Of a DNA stretch of 64,000 bases, positions 22,575 through 33,049 are shown in pieces. How positions within the stretch are numbered: the first letter of the stretch is position 1; each line of letters begins with the position of its first letter. The translations under genes and the position numbers were made by a program. Under the pieces are notes generated by a model that did no database searches, was not told the origin of the DNA, and worked only from the letters and a program-made list of their open reading frames with translations. This stretch comes from Sciurus carolinensis (Eukaryota > Chordata > Mammalia > Rodentia > Sciuridae), in contig NC_062213.1 of assembly GCF_902686445.1 (NCBI RefSeq), positions 5,205,241 through 5,269,240 of the forward strand, written 5' to 3'.

Positions 22575-23104
22575 TAGTCTGCTACTGGGTCCAGGGCTGG
22601 GGGCTGGTTCTGGGTGGAAATCCTCTCACTGGGTGGTCCTACTCCTAGAAGCTGGCTATAGACAGGGCCTGCCCCTGCCTGAGGGAACCAGGCTGCTCGG
22701 GGAAAGCCTCTCCCTGTCCTGCCTTGGTCCCAGAAGCCGCCTGTGGGCTGGGACCCACCACTGGGTCCGGGGCTTGGGGTTGGCTCTGTGCAGAAAAGCT
22801 CTCACTGGGCGGGCCTGCTCCGAGAAGCTGGCTGTGGACCCTGCCTGCTGCCAAGGGAGTAGAGCTGCTTGGGAAGTCTCTGTCTGCCCTGCTCTGGTCC
22901 CAGAAGCCGCCTGCAGGCCAGGGCCTGCTGCTGGGTCTGGGGCTTGGGGTTGGCTCTGTGCGGAAAAGCTCTCACTGGGCGGGCCTGCTCCGAGGAGCTG
23001 GCTGTGGACCCTGCCTGCCGTGGGAGGGAGCAGGGCTACTTGGGGAAGTCTCTCGCTGCCCTGCCCTGCTCTGAGAAGCTGCCCCTGTCCAGGCCTGCTG
23101 CCTG
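22575..23104 (-). promoter_or_regulatory. Tandem units of the L1 5'UTR (likely promoter)
   Basis: Three related GC-rich units start at about 22584, 22760 and 22930, giving periods of 176 and 170 bp. Shared landmarks are ctgggtc(c/t)(a/g)gggct at the start, ctcactgggcgggcctgctc in the middle and ctggtcccagaagccgcctg at the end. In mouse L1, tandem 5'UTR monomers carry promoter activity, so these units are the likely promoter of this element. The first unit (22584-22759) is the most diverged. The long plus-strand frame 22531-23277 is an antisense by-product of the stop-poor repeat. Confidence 0.85.
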
Positions 23105-23243
23105 GCCGAGCTTCACCCTGTGGGAGAGACTCACCCCGCGGCTCTATGTTGGTCCAAGTCTCTCAATACCTCCCCTTCTTGAATCCTGAGTTCTGGAGCG
23201 ATGGGAGATGCAGTCACCCTCTAGTCCGCCATCTTGGATCCTC
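23105..23243 (-). promoter_or_regulatory. Unique 5' tip of L1 with YY1-like site
   Basis: Read on the minus strand the element begins gaggatccaagatggcggac. The core caagatggc matches the YY1 site found near the start of primate L1, where it positions transcription initiation. The tip is not part of the tandem units, which begin about 140 bases downstream. Confidence 0.65.
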
Positions 23244-23255
23244 GAATACTTTCTT

Positions 23256-23284
23256 AAAGCAACAGGCAATGGACTAAGGCAGCG
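23256..23284 (+). mobile_element. MST/MaLR-like LTR, right end
   Basis: The words aaagcaacaggcaatggact and aaggca continue the LTR that stops at 17240 (MST-type LTRs end 'tattagcagtgtgagaacggactaatac'). It marks the far side of the L1 insertion. Confidence 0.65.
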
Positions 23285-23452
23285 CTGTGGGGAGCTCCAA
23301 GAGACAGGAGTGTGTACGACCTCTTCAAGAGGGGGTTTAGAAGTGGCTCGGTGTTTTCACCTTATTCTGTTGGCCAAGCAAGTTGCATGGTTACCCCTGG
23401 TTTGAGGGGTAGTGATACCGCCATTTACCGGTGACGAGTTCTGCTCCTTTTA

Positions 23453-23925
23453 ATGTTGAAGTTTGGACACTAGAGAAGCACGCCAAGGCAAGCTTATTAA
23501 GCAGGTTTTATTTAAAGGTAATAATACAGACTTCTCCCGGCAGGGAGAAGGGGGCCATGGCTGATGTTCTAAAGTCCCAAGAAGTGTGCTCACCCTACAT
23601 CTTTTATAGATTAAAGTCTCTTTTGTTCTCCAGTTCCCCCCCCCCCCATCTCTCCTTCCTGCCTACTGACTAGGCCTGGTTTTGCATTAAGTGAGAAGCC
23701 ATGGGCAGGGGGAGGGCCAGGGTGATTCAGGCAGATAAGGGCCCAGGGGGCACCTATTAGCAGCTCCTTGCTTGCAGTCCTTGATAAAGGCAGATAAATT
23801 TGGTAATCAATGGGCTCTGGAGATTCTTGACATTCCATTCTTTCAGGAGCAGTCTCCAACTTCCAGAGGAAGATGGCTTTATGGCCTCCATTTCCTCGAT
23901 TTGACCTGATCCCCTATTTCTACAC
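23453..23925 (-). mobile_element. ERV LTR, minus strand
   Basis: Read on the minus strand, the LTR has a TATA-like ctataaaag at about 23612-23604, a polyadenylation signal aataaaa at about 23516-23510, and a terminal caaca at 23457-23453. Length is about 470 bp if it runs to the tgtag at 23925. Downstream of its 3' edge (23452 leftward) is ggagcagaactcgtcaccgg, a weak match to the leader that follows LTRs of gammaretrovirus-like elements. No gag, pol or env frame is visible, so this is a solo LTR or an LTR with a short leader remnant. Confidence 0.6.
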
Positions 23926-26623
23926 TAACTACCTGTTCTTAATTCTGGCTTCAGTAGCATGAAAGGCCTTAGGGGAGTCTCCTTGATGGGGTGTGGCTAC
24001 GGGAAGGGAGAGGAACTTGAAGAATGTCCTGTTGAGCAGCTTCTTCCTCACCCAAAGATGGGTACCCTCAGAGAGCCCCTTGGAGTGTCTGTAATGGGAG
24101 AGAGTATTTTGCCTCCCAATTGGAAACCCTGTGCCCACCATGCTTGCTGATGTGGCTGATCTTGGAGCAGGCAACACAGCCTCGGGGAAGGGTGGCCTGG
24201 TAGCAGGTTCAGGCAGAGAAAGGCAGTAGCCAAGTCTCCTGTTCATGTTTCCACACTCTAGAGTTATAACTACAGACTCAGCACACTCAGATCCAGGTGG
24301 GGACAGCTTGGGGGTTGGGGGCTGGTCAAGGGACCTCACGCAGGGAGCAAAGGAGCTTGCAGCAGTAGAGTGGACTGTGTCCTCAGGGACACAGGGAAGG
24401 TAAGCAAGAAGACCATCCTGTTGGGAGGGAGCCCCCACTCTGCAGTCACTTCTCAAGCTCTGTTCCCAAAAATCAGAGGCTAAGCCCGGGAATGAGGTAA
24501 GAATGCCACACTCCTACTCTCTCCACCTGTTTCTCTGGTCACCAATTAAGTGCCAATGAGCTCCCCCAGGGAGGGCAGGTCAGGTCAGGAGGGTCAGAGG
24601 CTTTGAGAGGAGTAAGGAAGAGAGGTATCAATGAGCAGGGTGAGTCTTGATAGCTTAAAGACAGCTCCAGTAACAGAGAGCGACTAAAAAATCTGAATCT
24701 GACTTAGATGCTCATGAAAGCCACTGCCCAGGGAGAATTGAACTACAAGAAGAAAAACCACTTCACGTTCCTCCTCCATGTTCCTTAGGTTCCTCTTGAA
24801 AACAGCAACTTAATGAGTCTGATATTGACTGTTATTATAATAGTATGACAAGAGTTTCTTTTGGGTAATATCACTTTTTTTTCTTTTGAAAGTATCTCTA
24901 AATTTATCCTATGCCCATAGCTGTAGATGACAGGAAATGGCTTAGGACTTTTAAATGAAGTTTTATTCTTTCTTCTTATACTTCTGCTGTTACTTTTAAG
25001 TTATCACACAGTATTAGACTAAAATGTCTTTCTTTTTGGCTGCTTATTATTAAACACATGATCCATGATTTTCCTCCTGGAGAGAAGAGGAGTAAAGACA
25101 TTCATTTCCCAGCAGAAGAAGAAACTAATGGAAAGTGGATGAATGTCAAGGGGGATATTAGTTCTGGTGGAAACCACAATTCAGAACATCCATTTTAGAG
25201 ACAGACACAGACAAAATGCAACACAGGCACTCATCAGCCATGCCGTTCTCACAAAGGAATCAAACCAGAGAATGAGAAGAGAGAGCGTCCTTAATGAATT
25301 CACCACTTCTCGTTCATTAAAAATTTAAAGTTGATAAAAACAACATAGTTGAAGTAATAAGTGAAATTCATTATACATAATAAACTGGTACTTGAACACT
25401 TGATGCATATTGAATCTGGCTGGCACTGATTTTCTATAAATACCAGAATTTAGTGATTGTCCCTGAGCTATTCATTAAACTTCAAAAGTCAATGAATAAT
25501 GAATAGGAAATCCATTTGTTCATTAACTTGTAAAATGAAAAATATTTCCCTCCTGGTTATGTCTCTGATGAATTTGGCCTTGAGACAAGTCAGCAGGTCT
25601 ATAAACACTCCCCCAGGGCTGTGTCTGGCCCAGGGACCTCCATTTCCCGGGTGGGGGTGGGGGAGCCTGTCTACACTCAATCTGCACAGTTGGTTCTGGT
25701 GCAGGTGGGTACCTGGTCTTCATCCAAGTGTGTTTTGCTACAGTGAAGGGCTGGGATCATCTTAGAACACAACTTCAGACTGTTCCTTGGGCAGGGTTTC
25801 AGGGAAGCGGGTCACATTTCCAGAAACCATCTTCTTCCATGAAACTTCTCCTGTAGCAGAAATCCACACACGGGCAGGGTGCAGAAATGTATGCCAGCTA
25901 CCGTCAACAGAGTTCCAGTCTGTGGACTCTTTTTCTACTTATTTCTATTCACTGCCGTATGAGATGCTGTCATAACTTTGACCTGGTCTGGTTTTACCAT
26001 TCCTGCATCTATTTGCTGGCCCATCCATGCGGCTATTCATCCATTCACACACTGGTGCTATTCTCAGTGGGACAGGAAGAGCCAGAGACTAGGCAGGCAA
26101 AGTCATTGCCTCAAGGAACTTAAGTGGGGACAAGTAACCAAGAAATAAGCCAGATGATTTCAGCGACAGTCGGCACAGAACTTGAGGGCATTCTGTGGAA
26201 GAACTAGAAGCCCAGGTTTCTCCACCCAGACTGAATGGAGGCAGGAAAGGAGAGGGGGAGAGAGTAAGAAAGTGGAGATGGCAATGGAGGTCCCTAGGGG
26301 AAGCTGAAGGCAGGGAAGAATGATGAAAGAAGACAGGAGAACAATTACTGAAAATCTTTTATGATTAAGCCCTGAACACAAGATGCTGTTTAACTTTTAC
26401 AAACTAGAGCCTAGAAAATTAAATCTCAGAGAGAAGAAGTGGTTGCTCACGATGGAATAAGGAAGAAAGAACCAAAGCGTGAAATGTTTTTCAAAGGCAG
26501 GTGAAAAGGTGAAGTAGGAAGAGAGAGAAGGAAAGGGGAGGGGAAGGAGTGGCCAGTAGGCATGGTGTCCTAGAGGAGGAGAGGGGAGGAAGGGGGAACT
26601 TGCCTTTAAGAATCAGCTTCCCT
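23926..26623. other. Unclassified DNA
   Basis: The 175-codon frame at 23929-24456 minus overlaps several competing frames and has no domain. A poly(C) run (about 13 C) lies just left of this block at 23636-23648. From 24800 to 25500 the DNA is AT-rich and looks single copy. No exon or RNA gene is supported. Confidence 0.3.
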
Positions 26624-26838
26624 GCCTAGTCTGGAGGTGCACGCCTGAAATACTAGCAGCTAGGGAGGCTGAGGTAGGAGGATCACAAGCTAGAGGCTAG
26701 CTTCGGCAACTTAGCGAGAACTTATTCTCAAAATAAAAAATAAGTAAATAAAAAGGGCTGGAGATGCAGCTCAGTGATAGAACACCCCATGGGTTCAACC
26801 CCAGTACCAAAAACCAAAATAAAAAAGACAGAAAGAGG
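26624..26838 (+). mobile_element. B1-dID dimeric SINE
   Basis: The 7SL-derived half has ggaggtgcacgcctgaaata, ctagggaggctgaggtagga and ggatcacaagctagaggct. An A-rich linker follows, then the ID half gggctggagatgcagctcag, tgatagaacacc and gggttcaaccccagtacc, with an A-rich tail. The short direct repeat cagcttc flanks it at 26614-26620 and 26839-26845. Confidence 0.88.
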
Positions 26839-26845
26839 CAGCTTC

Positions 26846-27215
26846 TTGACATTTGCAGCTCATGGTTTTGGAGGATTCAGTCTGTGGTTGGCTGGCGCCA
26901 TTGTTTTGGAACTGAGGCAAGGCAGACCATCCTGGCCGCCAGGAAGGGAGTGTGGAGAGAAGGAGAGAGCAGCAAGGAGCAGACTGAGAGGAGAAATACC
27001 CATGCAGGGCATGCCCCAGTGACCCACTTCCTGTAACGAGGACCCAGCTCCTCGGGATTGAACTTCCTCCCAGTAATGCCATCAAATCGTGACTCTAGCA
27101 ATGAATTAATCCACTTTGGAGGCCACAGCCCTATGATCCACTCACTTTTCAAAAGCCCGTCTCTGGACCTTGCTGCAGTGTGGACCAAGCCTTCAGCACA
27201 TGATCGATGACTCCA
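26846..27215 (-). mobile_element. MaLR-type LTR, minus strand
   Basis: The segment parallels 43850-44230: an agcagactgagagga part, then gggcatgccccagtgaccca, cttcctcccagtaatgccat, aattaatccactttggaggc and ccttgctgcagtgtggacca. It is read as a minus-strand LTR whose outer end may have been displaced by the SINE at its left. Confidence 0.6.
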
Positions 27216-27274
27216 AGGCCTGGCCAGTGTCTGGCACACGAGGAGCTTGATAGGGTGCAGCAGTCACTGCAGCG

Positions 27275-27662
27275 GGTGTTTCCAAACCCAATCTGCACAA
27301 AGAACTCGGGCAGGTTGAGGGCTCTCATGAATGCTTAACTGAATGGGCTACCGGGAGGTGGTAGAAACCCTGGGGGGCGGGGCCTAGTTAGAGGAGGTAG
27401 GTCATCTGGGGCATGACCTTGAAAGGCACATTTTGCCGCGGCTCCATCCTCTGTCTTGTTCTCCTTGCTTCCTGGCCATCGTGAGCTTAGCGGTTTTGCT
27501 TCCCCCCTGAACTTCCTGCCCATGGTGTTTTGCCTGGTCATGGGCCCAAAGTGATGGAGTCAGACCACCATGGTTTGAAGCTGTGAGCCAGAATAAATCT
27601 TTCCTCCTTTTAAGTTGTTTTTCTGAAGCATTTTGTCACAGTGACAGCAAGTTGACTAACAC
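27275..27662 (+). mobile_element. MaLR-type LTR, plus strand
   Basis: The LTR contains ggcggggcctagttagagga, a tcatctggggcatgacctt block, tgtgagccagaataaatctt (with AATAAA) and ends tttgtcacagtgacagcaag ttgactaacaca. It lies head-to-head with the minus-strand LTR at 26846-27215. Confidence 0.65.
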
Positions 27663-28689
27663 ACCATCCCAGTTTTGCCAAAGAGCCCAGAGAGGTCCGG
27701 AATCTTGTACAAGGTTACCGGCTCACCTTCTAATGGAGGCAGAGGTAGGTCTTTTTGTCAGATCTGCTACAATAAATCTTGCCATAGAATTCTGGGACAG
27801 GATCAAAAGAAAGTTCTGAATGACAAAGCAGTTTCTGGCTCTTAAGAAATGACAACAAAGCCCCAATCATGCCTCTCTGCTGGGCCATGCCAAAGCTCTA
27901 ATGGAAGGCATCAGTCAAATTGGAAACAGGCTGTTCTCATTAACCACAGAGCAAACTCCATTTCATGCCCAGATGGAAAGCATCCCATTGTTCTCGTCCA
28001 ACCCTGCTTCTCCTGCCTGCAGTCTCTGGATCCTCCTCCTACCCTTCCTCATAGGGCACTGGCTGCTGACCCACCAAGGGCACCCAGTTTGAGTGTTGGA
28101 GGTAATCAGGGGCCCACAATGGGGTGCGTGTCAGTTCCCCAGGGCACTGTCTGTGCCAGTGGCGGATTCTTGGAAGGACTTGGAGTACGGGTGACGTGCA
28201 CGACTGGCCTGTGGGAACAGGTGTTTGCCAGTGGTGGGCTGTGTGAAGCCCCTCCTACCACGATACACACTGGGAAGGAGCGAAGACAGAACCAGTGTTC
28301 CTGGCCAACACTTCCGAGTGCATGTTGGAGCTGAGGAGGGCTGTGGGAGTCGAGGCTGGTCTTGGCCCTTGAGGAGCTGGCAGGCCAGTGGGCTGGCAGC
28401 TGTGCACATCAGGAAGCCTGGGGGAGCTTTTCTGGCCCTACCTTGAGGGTCATCCAGGTGAGGGCCAGACACCAGCTCTGTGTGTAGGTCAGGGGCTCAG
28501 GGGGAGGAAATCAAGGAATCCGTCAGTTCCAGTAGCATTCTGCTTAAGTGAGGCCACCTGAATTCAAGGTCTTCCTACCAAAACCACGCTGGCAGTCAGT
28601 ACCTGCAACACAGCAAAACGTAATGGCTGGTGTGATGTTGAGTTTAACTGCTAGACTCTGTGGGGATCCAGGAGGCCGGGCCCTTTCCT

Positions 28690-28745
28690 TCTCATTGATC
28701 TCGTTCTCAGAGGCTAGCATGTAATAGACGCTCAATAAATGCTTC
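28690..28745 (+). mobile_element. MIR/L2 3' end fragment
   Basis: The string tagcatgtaatagacgctca followed by ataaatgctt is the shared 3' end of MIR and L2 elements (catagtaggcgctcaataaatg). The upstream extent is unclear. Confidence 0.55.
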
Positions 28746-28849
28746 TCAATTCAGGGAGGTAATGAACCCATTTGCAAGAATGCTGACCAAATGCTAAGAT
28801 TTCCTGAATTTTGAAAGAAAACCCAAGTGCAAAGATGTTTAATCTATCA

Positions 28850-29240
28850 TTACTGAGAGCAATAAAAAGTGGAAACAACTTAAGGGTGATGGCTAAATGG
28901 AAAGGCATGCACTTTTGAGATGTTTTACAAGCAATGAGAATCATGCTCACAAATCTAAAAAAGATGGAGAAATAGTTAAATCACAAAGTGTGCAAAACAG
29001 GAAATGCTAAGTATTGTACACCAGGTTATCACTGCTGGGTAAAAAAAAATATATATAAAGTTTCTTGTTTAAATCTATAAAGAAGAAAAGTGAGCTCTAA
29101 AGGAAATATATTAAGATGTTGATAGAGTATGTTTCTGGTTGCCAAGTGAGTAATTTTATTTTCTTCTTCCTGCTTTGATGTAATTTCTAAATCCTTTTAA
29201 GTAAGCATATATCACTTTTGGAATGGAACGAATAACCCAT
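28850..29240 (+). mobile_element. Old L1/HAL1 3' end
   Basis: The order gcaataaaaagtggaaacaa, cttaagggtgatggctaaat, caaagtgtgcaaaacaggaa, gtttctggttgccaagtgag and ttttattttcttcttcctgc follows the sense 3' end of old mammalian L1 or HAL1. All frames are stop-rich. Confidence 0.6.
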
Positions 29241-31280
29241 TAAAATCTCTGCAGCTTGTGCCATGGTGTATGCCGGGAATGTTTTTAAACTAGGTGTTCA
29301 TGTTCTCTGACTCACTGAAGATGAAGATTTTCACCCAGAAAATCAGTCTACCTCATATCATGGACTCCTACCCACTCGGCAGCTTCTGCTCACTAACATC
29401 TGTTTGTCACCGTGGAAGAGACTCTTTATATGCTCTCTAGCTTGAGTCACCCTGGGGTCTGCCTTCTTCAGGAACTCGGTAACGACCTCATTTCGAGTTC
29501 TCCTCCTGTCCCAGGTGTACTCAGATGGTTTATAAAGGATTCGTTAGTTTCCTACCATCAGCATGGCTTGTAGAACACAGAGAGGGGAAGTGACACAGAA
29601 GTGGCACAGTTAAGTGCATTGTTCGTTACAGGCCCAAGATTTGCATCCAACATTTAGCAGACTGGCCTTCCCTCCTCCCCTTCTTTCCTTTCTCTGTTTT
29701 CTCCTTTTCTGTCACTTTCCCACTCTAAGGCTGTCAGTTGTGCATATGAAAAAGTCGGGGGCACTGTGGGGGAAGGGCTTGTCCTTTGGCCCAGCCCCTG
29801 GCTTCTCAACTGGAATAGTGTAACAGCAAGCTTGCAAACCACTGGTCAGCCATGCAGAGGCTTGGCAGTCTTGGTGTCTGACCGCCCTGGGCAGCTCCTT
29901 ACCTTCCCTGAGCCTTGGTCTCCTGGTCTGTTGTGTGGGTGTGGGGATGGCACATCATGAGGTTGCTGGGGTCTATGCAGGTTTTGTGTGTGTGGTTCTT
30001 AGAACAGTGTCTGGCAAGAGCAGGTCCTTAATACATGCTCCCCTCCCTGTGCATGTTCTGGCTCCATTCCAGTTCTTCCCTCTCCCTTCAAATCCAAAAT
30101 GCAGCTCCTCAAGATGTCTGCAAAATGCAGCTGCTGAGTGAGCTCCTCTCCAGTTTTCCAGGTCAAGGGTTGGATGGCTTAGAAAGGCCTCTTGATTCTC
30201 CATGGGTATCAGATCAGCCCAAGGGAGAACTGGGTACTGGAAATGGTACATCAACCCTAAGGCTTCCCAAACCCCAAGTATCAGCAAGGGTGTTTGGGTC
30301 CTTCTGAGAATGAGGTCTCACCAATGGATTTCCTGGAAGTTCACTAAGCAGTGCAGCCAGGAGCCCACCAGGAGCTCAGGTTGTTCCCTAAGTGTGGCCA
30401 TGTGGAGCCAACCTGGTCACTTGTTTTGAGAAACTCAGGAACCTAGTTTGCTTTGGGGTGAAGGGATACTAATCACTTGCAGAAAAAGGCAAGGCCCTTG
30501 CCTTGGCACTGCTGAAAACCCGAAGTGGAGAGACATCACTTCAGATTTGAATTTCTTTCTTTCGTTGTGATGAACTGACTGCACTGAACACCATACTAAC
30601 CAGTTTCATGCTTTGTATTACCTTTTCCTCTCAACCAGCATGTGAACTGGAAGTGGAGTTTCCATTGTAGCCACGAGAGCTAAACTAAAGCTTCACCGTG
30701 AATAATGAATACGTGCATCTCTGGAGAAGCTCAAGGCCTACCCTGCTGCAGAGGGCCCACTGCCCTCCACTTCTCCATCAGCTATGTCCCACTCTCTAAG
30801 ACAGCACTGGTCTTCAGGACATGAGCAGGACAGAGCCTCATGGATCTGATCATCCAGAGTTAGTTTGTGTGACACCCCGAGATGGCCAGTTGTGTTGGTT
30901 GCCTGTCTTTGCATCCCTAGTGCTTAGCAGTGTTGACGTTGCTGCTGGGAGTCTCATGCAAAGGCACACAGGGTGAATATGACCACGTCTAGCAATTTGT
31001 TATTATGGACCAGGCACAGGGGCCCCTCCAAAACTGGGCATGTTCCAACCTCCATGGCTGTGCTCAGGTTCCCTGAGGAAGGGGTAGCTCTTGTCTCCTC
31101 ATTATCAGGAACTGACAGTGGGCTGGGCTGTGGGTGCTGCACTACAGTGTGGGCTTGGATGAGATGCCATTGCTGATGGCATTGCCACTGGACTCCCTCC
31201 TGACCCCACTCTGCCATTTAGTTGGACCCGAGCTCAGGGTCTGTTCCCATCTTAATGTAAATGGAGTGCAGGAGGATAGG
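29241..31280. other. Unclassified DNA
   Basis: No repeat family or exon is supported. Overlapping frames around 29935-30430 on both strands have no domain and no splice-signal context. Confidence 0.3.
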
Positions 31281-31700
31281 TATTAATTTCCCATTGCTGC
31301 TGGAACATGTTACCAAACATTCAGTGGCTTAAATCTATAGAAACTCATTTTCTTACAGTTCTGGAAGTCCAAAATGCATCAGCAGGACTGTGCTGCTTCT
31401 GAGCCCATGGGGAGAACTTGCTCCTAGCCTTTGCAGGTAACCTCCTCCAGGTCACCTGCAGGTTTTGGCCCATAACCCACATGGGTCTGACCTCTGCTTC
31501 CTTTACATCTTGATCTGATTCTGACTGTCCTGCTGCCTCTTCTAAAGGACCAGATAGCTAGAGATAATCTTCCTGCCTCAAGACCCTTACCTTAATCACT
31601 TTTGCTTGGTACCTTTTGCCATGCAAGGTGATTTGTGCACAGGTTTCAGGAATTAGAATTTTGATATCTTTGGGAGGGGGCATTATAAATCCAAAGGGAA
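31281..31700 (-). mobile_element. MLT1-like LTR
   Basis: The words ttcccattgctgctggaaca, agtggcttaaatctatagaa, cttacagttctggaagtcca and a ttgggagggggcattataa end match the minus-strand order of MLT1-type LTRs (ctgctataacaaagtaccac, ctcacagttctggaggct, gggacacaattcagcccata). Confidence 0.6.
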
Positions 31701-32289
31701 CCCCCTTTGCCCCTCTGGCCAGAAGACTTTTCTTTGTTTCCCATATTCAACTTCAATTTATACTTTGTTTAAAGAAACCATTCTCCAAGGCAAAAAGCGA
31801 GTTGCTTGTGTCAGTTACAATGTCAGTCTGGGCTACCTACATCTCTGAGATTGCGGAATTCTCTTTGACTCAGAGACTCAAGACTGTCTCCCTTAAAGTC
31901 CTCTGTGGACTGAGTGCTATCTCCCGCCAGACCCTTTCTCTTAGATTAAGAGTGCAGTTCGGGTGTCTGGGATGGGCCATGCTGGTTCACATTTTTAGCC
32001 AATAACAATCAGGATTCTTAATCCCAGGAAAGTGTGGAGGATGCCTCTCTCCATACCCTGCCTCCATGTCTTGGAGCCCCACCATGCAGCACATGATTCT
32101 TGGAAGAAGAAGCGGCAGGGATGTGGGGATGCATTTGCTAGGAACCTATGGGATGTTGGAAACTGTGCCAGATGCAAGTAACTTGCAATATTGACATTGT
32201 TGTCTCCATTTGACAGATGGGAGACTGGAGGTCCCTGATAGGAAAGAAAAAGACATGGTGGGAACATGAGGTTAAAGGAATAATTCTAT

Positions 32290-32830
32290 AACCCTGACCC
32301 ACCATGCTGACCTTCACATGGTTTCTGTTTTAAAAAGCAATTTACTGACAATCCTACCTGGCTTCATTCCTCAGCAAACTACCTGTTAACTGCAGGAGAA
32401 AGGCAAGCCTAAAATGCTGATACAAAGAACACAAGTTAGCCTGAAGTGGGGGACTTCTGTGACCAGATCCCAGAACCCAGGAAGATAAAGATAATTCCCC
32501 CTAACTTTAAAATCTATAAGAAAAGGGTCTAGTTAGAACCAGTCAGCATGGGGCAAGGTGGCCTACTATCTGATGTCATTCTGATGTCCTTCAAAGTCAT
32601 GAAACAGACTTGGGCAGGATTTTCTGGAAACTTCCCTGGGATCCCCAATAAAATCAGAGGGCAGGAGGGGGTGCCATCTTTCTGATCTCTGAGAGGACCC
32701 ACTTTCTCCCTTGAGAATGTCCCCTTTCCATTTTTCTATCCCTTCTAATAAACTTATGCCTGCTACTCTCAGTGACATGTCTGAAATCTTTCCGGCATGA
32801 TCTAAGAATCAGGGTTTGAAGGGGGCCTCA
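32290..32830 (+). mobile_element. ERV1-like solo LTR
   Basis: The interval has a TATA-like tctataagaa at about 32513-32522, a polyadenylation signal in ttctaataaacttatgcctg at 32743-32762 and a following ctgctactctcagtgac R/U5-like part. Separate polyadenylation signal aataaa also occurs at 32646-32651. No viral coding frame lies on either side. Confidence 0.5.
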
Positions 32831-33049
32831 GCAGATGCCTCAGCTTCACGCAGGCTGATTCCTTGTAACAGTTCCTAGGTATACTTCCCCAACACAGCTA
32901 GTAAAGGATGGGACTGGGATTAGATCTGATCTCTCCAACACAAATCATGCTCTTCTACTCTGCATAAAATGTGGCGAGGTTTTCGCTGGAGTCCATTCTC
33001 GGGCAAATACACATTAACTGAGACTCATGTGTCAGGTGTGTTGAAATCT

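Larger units (their letters stand above)
17241..23243 (-). mobile_element. Structurally full-length L1 retrotransposon
   Basis: The element is about 6.0 kb and lies on the minus strand. A 12-bp target duplication, gaatactttctt, is present at 17229-17240 and 23244-23255. The left end is a T-run (the poly(A) tail read in reverse). The right end, read on the minus strand, starts gaggatccaagatggcggac, which resembles the tip of mammalian L1 5'UTRs. In order along the element are: 5'UTR with tandem units (22575-23243), ORF1 (22431-21381), a 47-base spacer, ORF2 (21333 to about 17510) and a C-rich/G-rich 3'UTR. All parts of an autonomous L1 are present, but both ORFs carry stops and frameshifts, so it cannot now mobilise itself. 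The low decay of the duplication suggests a moderately recent insertion. Confidence 0.95.

Noticed and set aside
22575..23104. CRISPR-like or gene-cluster repeat
   Set aside because: The direct repeats are 170-176 bp, contiguous, and belong to the 5'UTR of an L1; there are no short repeats with unique spacers.
23929..24456. 175-codon minus-strand frame as an ERV or cellular gene
   Set aside because: No gag, pol, env or cellular domain is visible, and a plus-strand frame overlaps it; codon content looks random.
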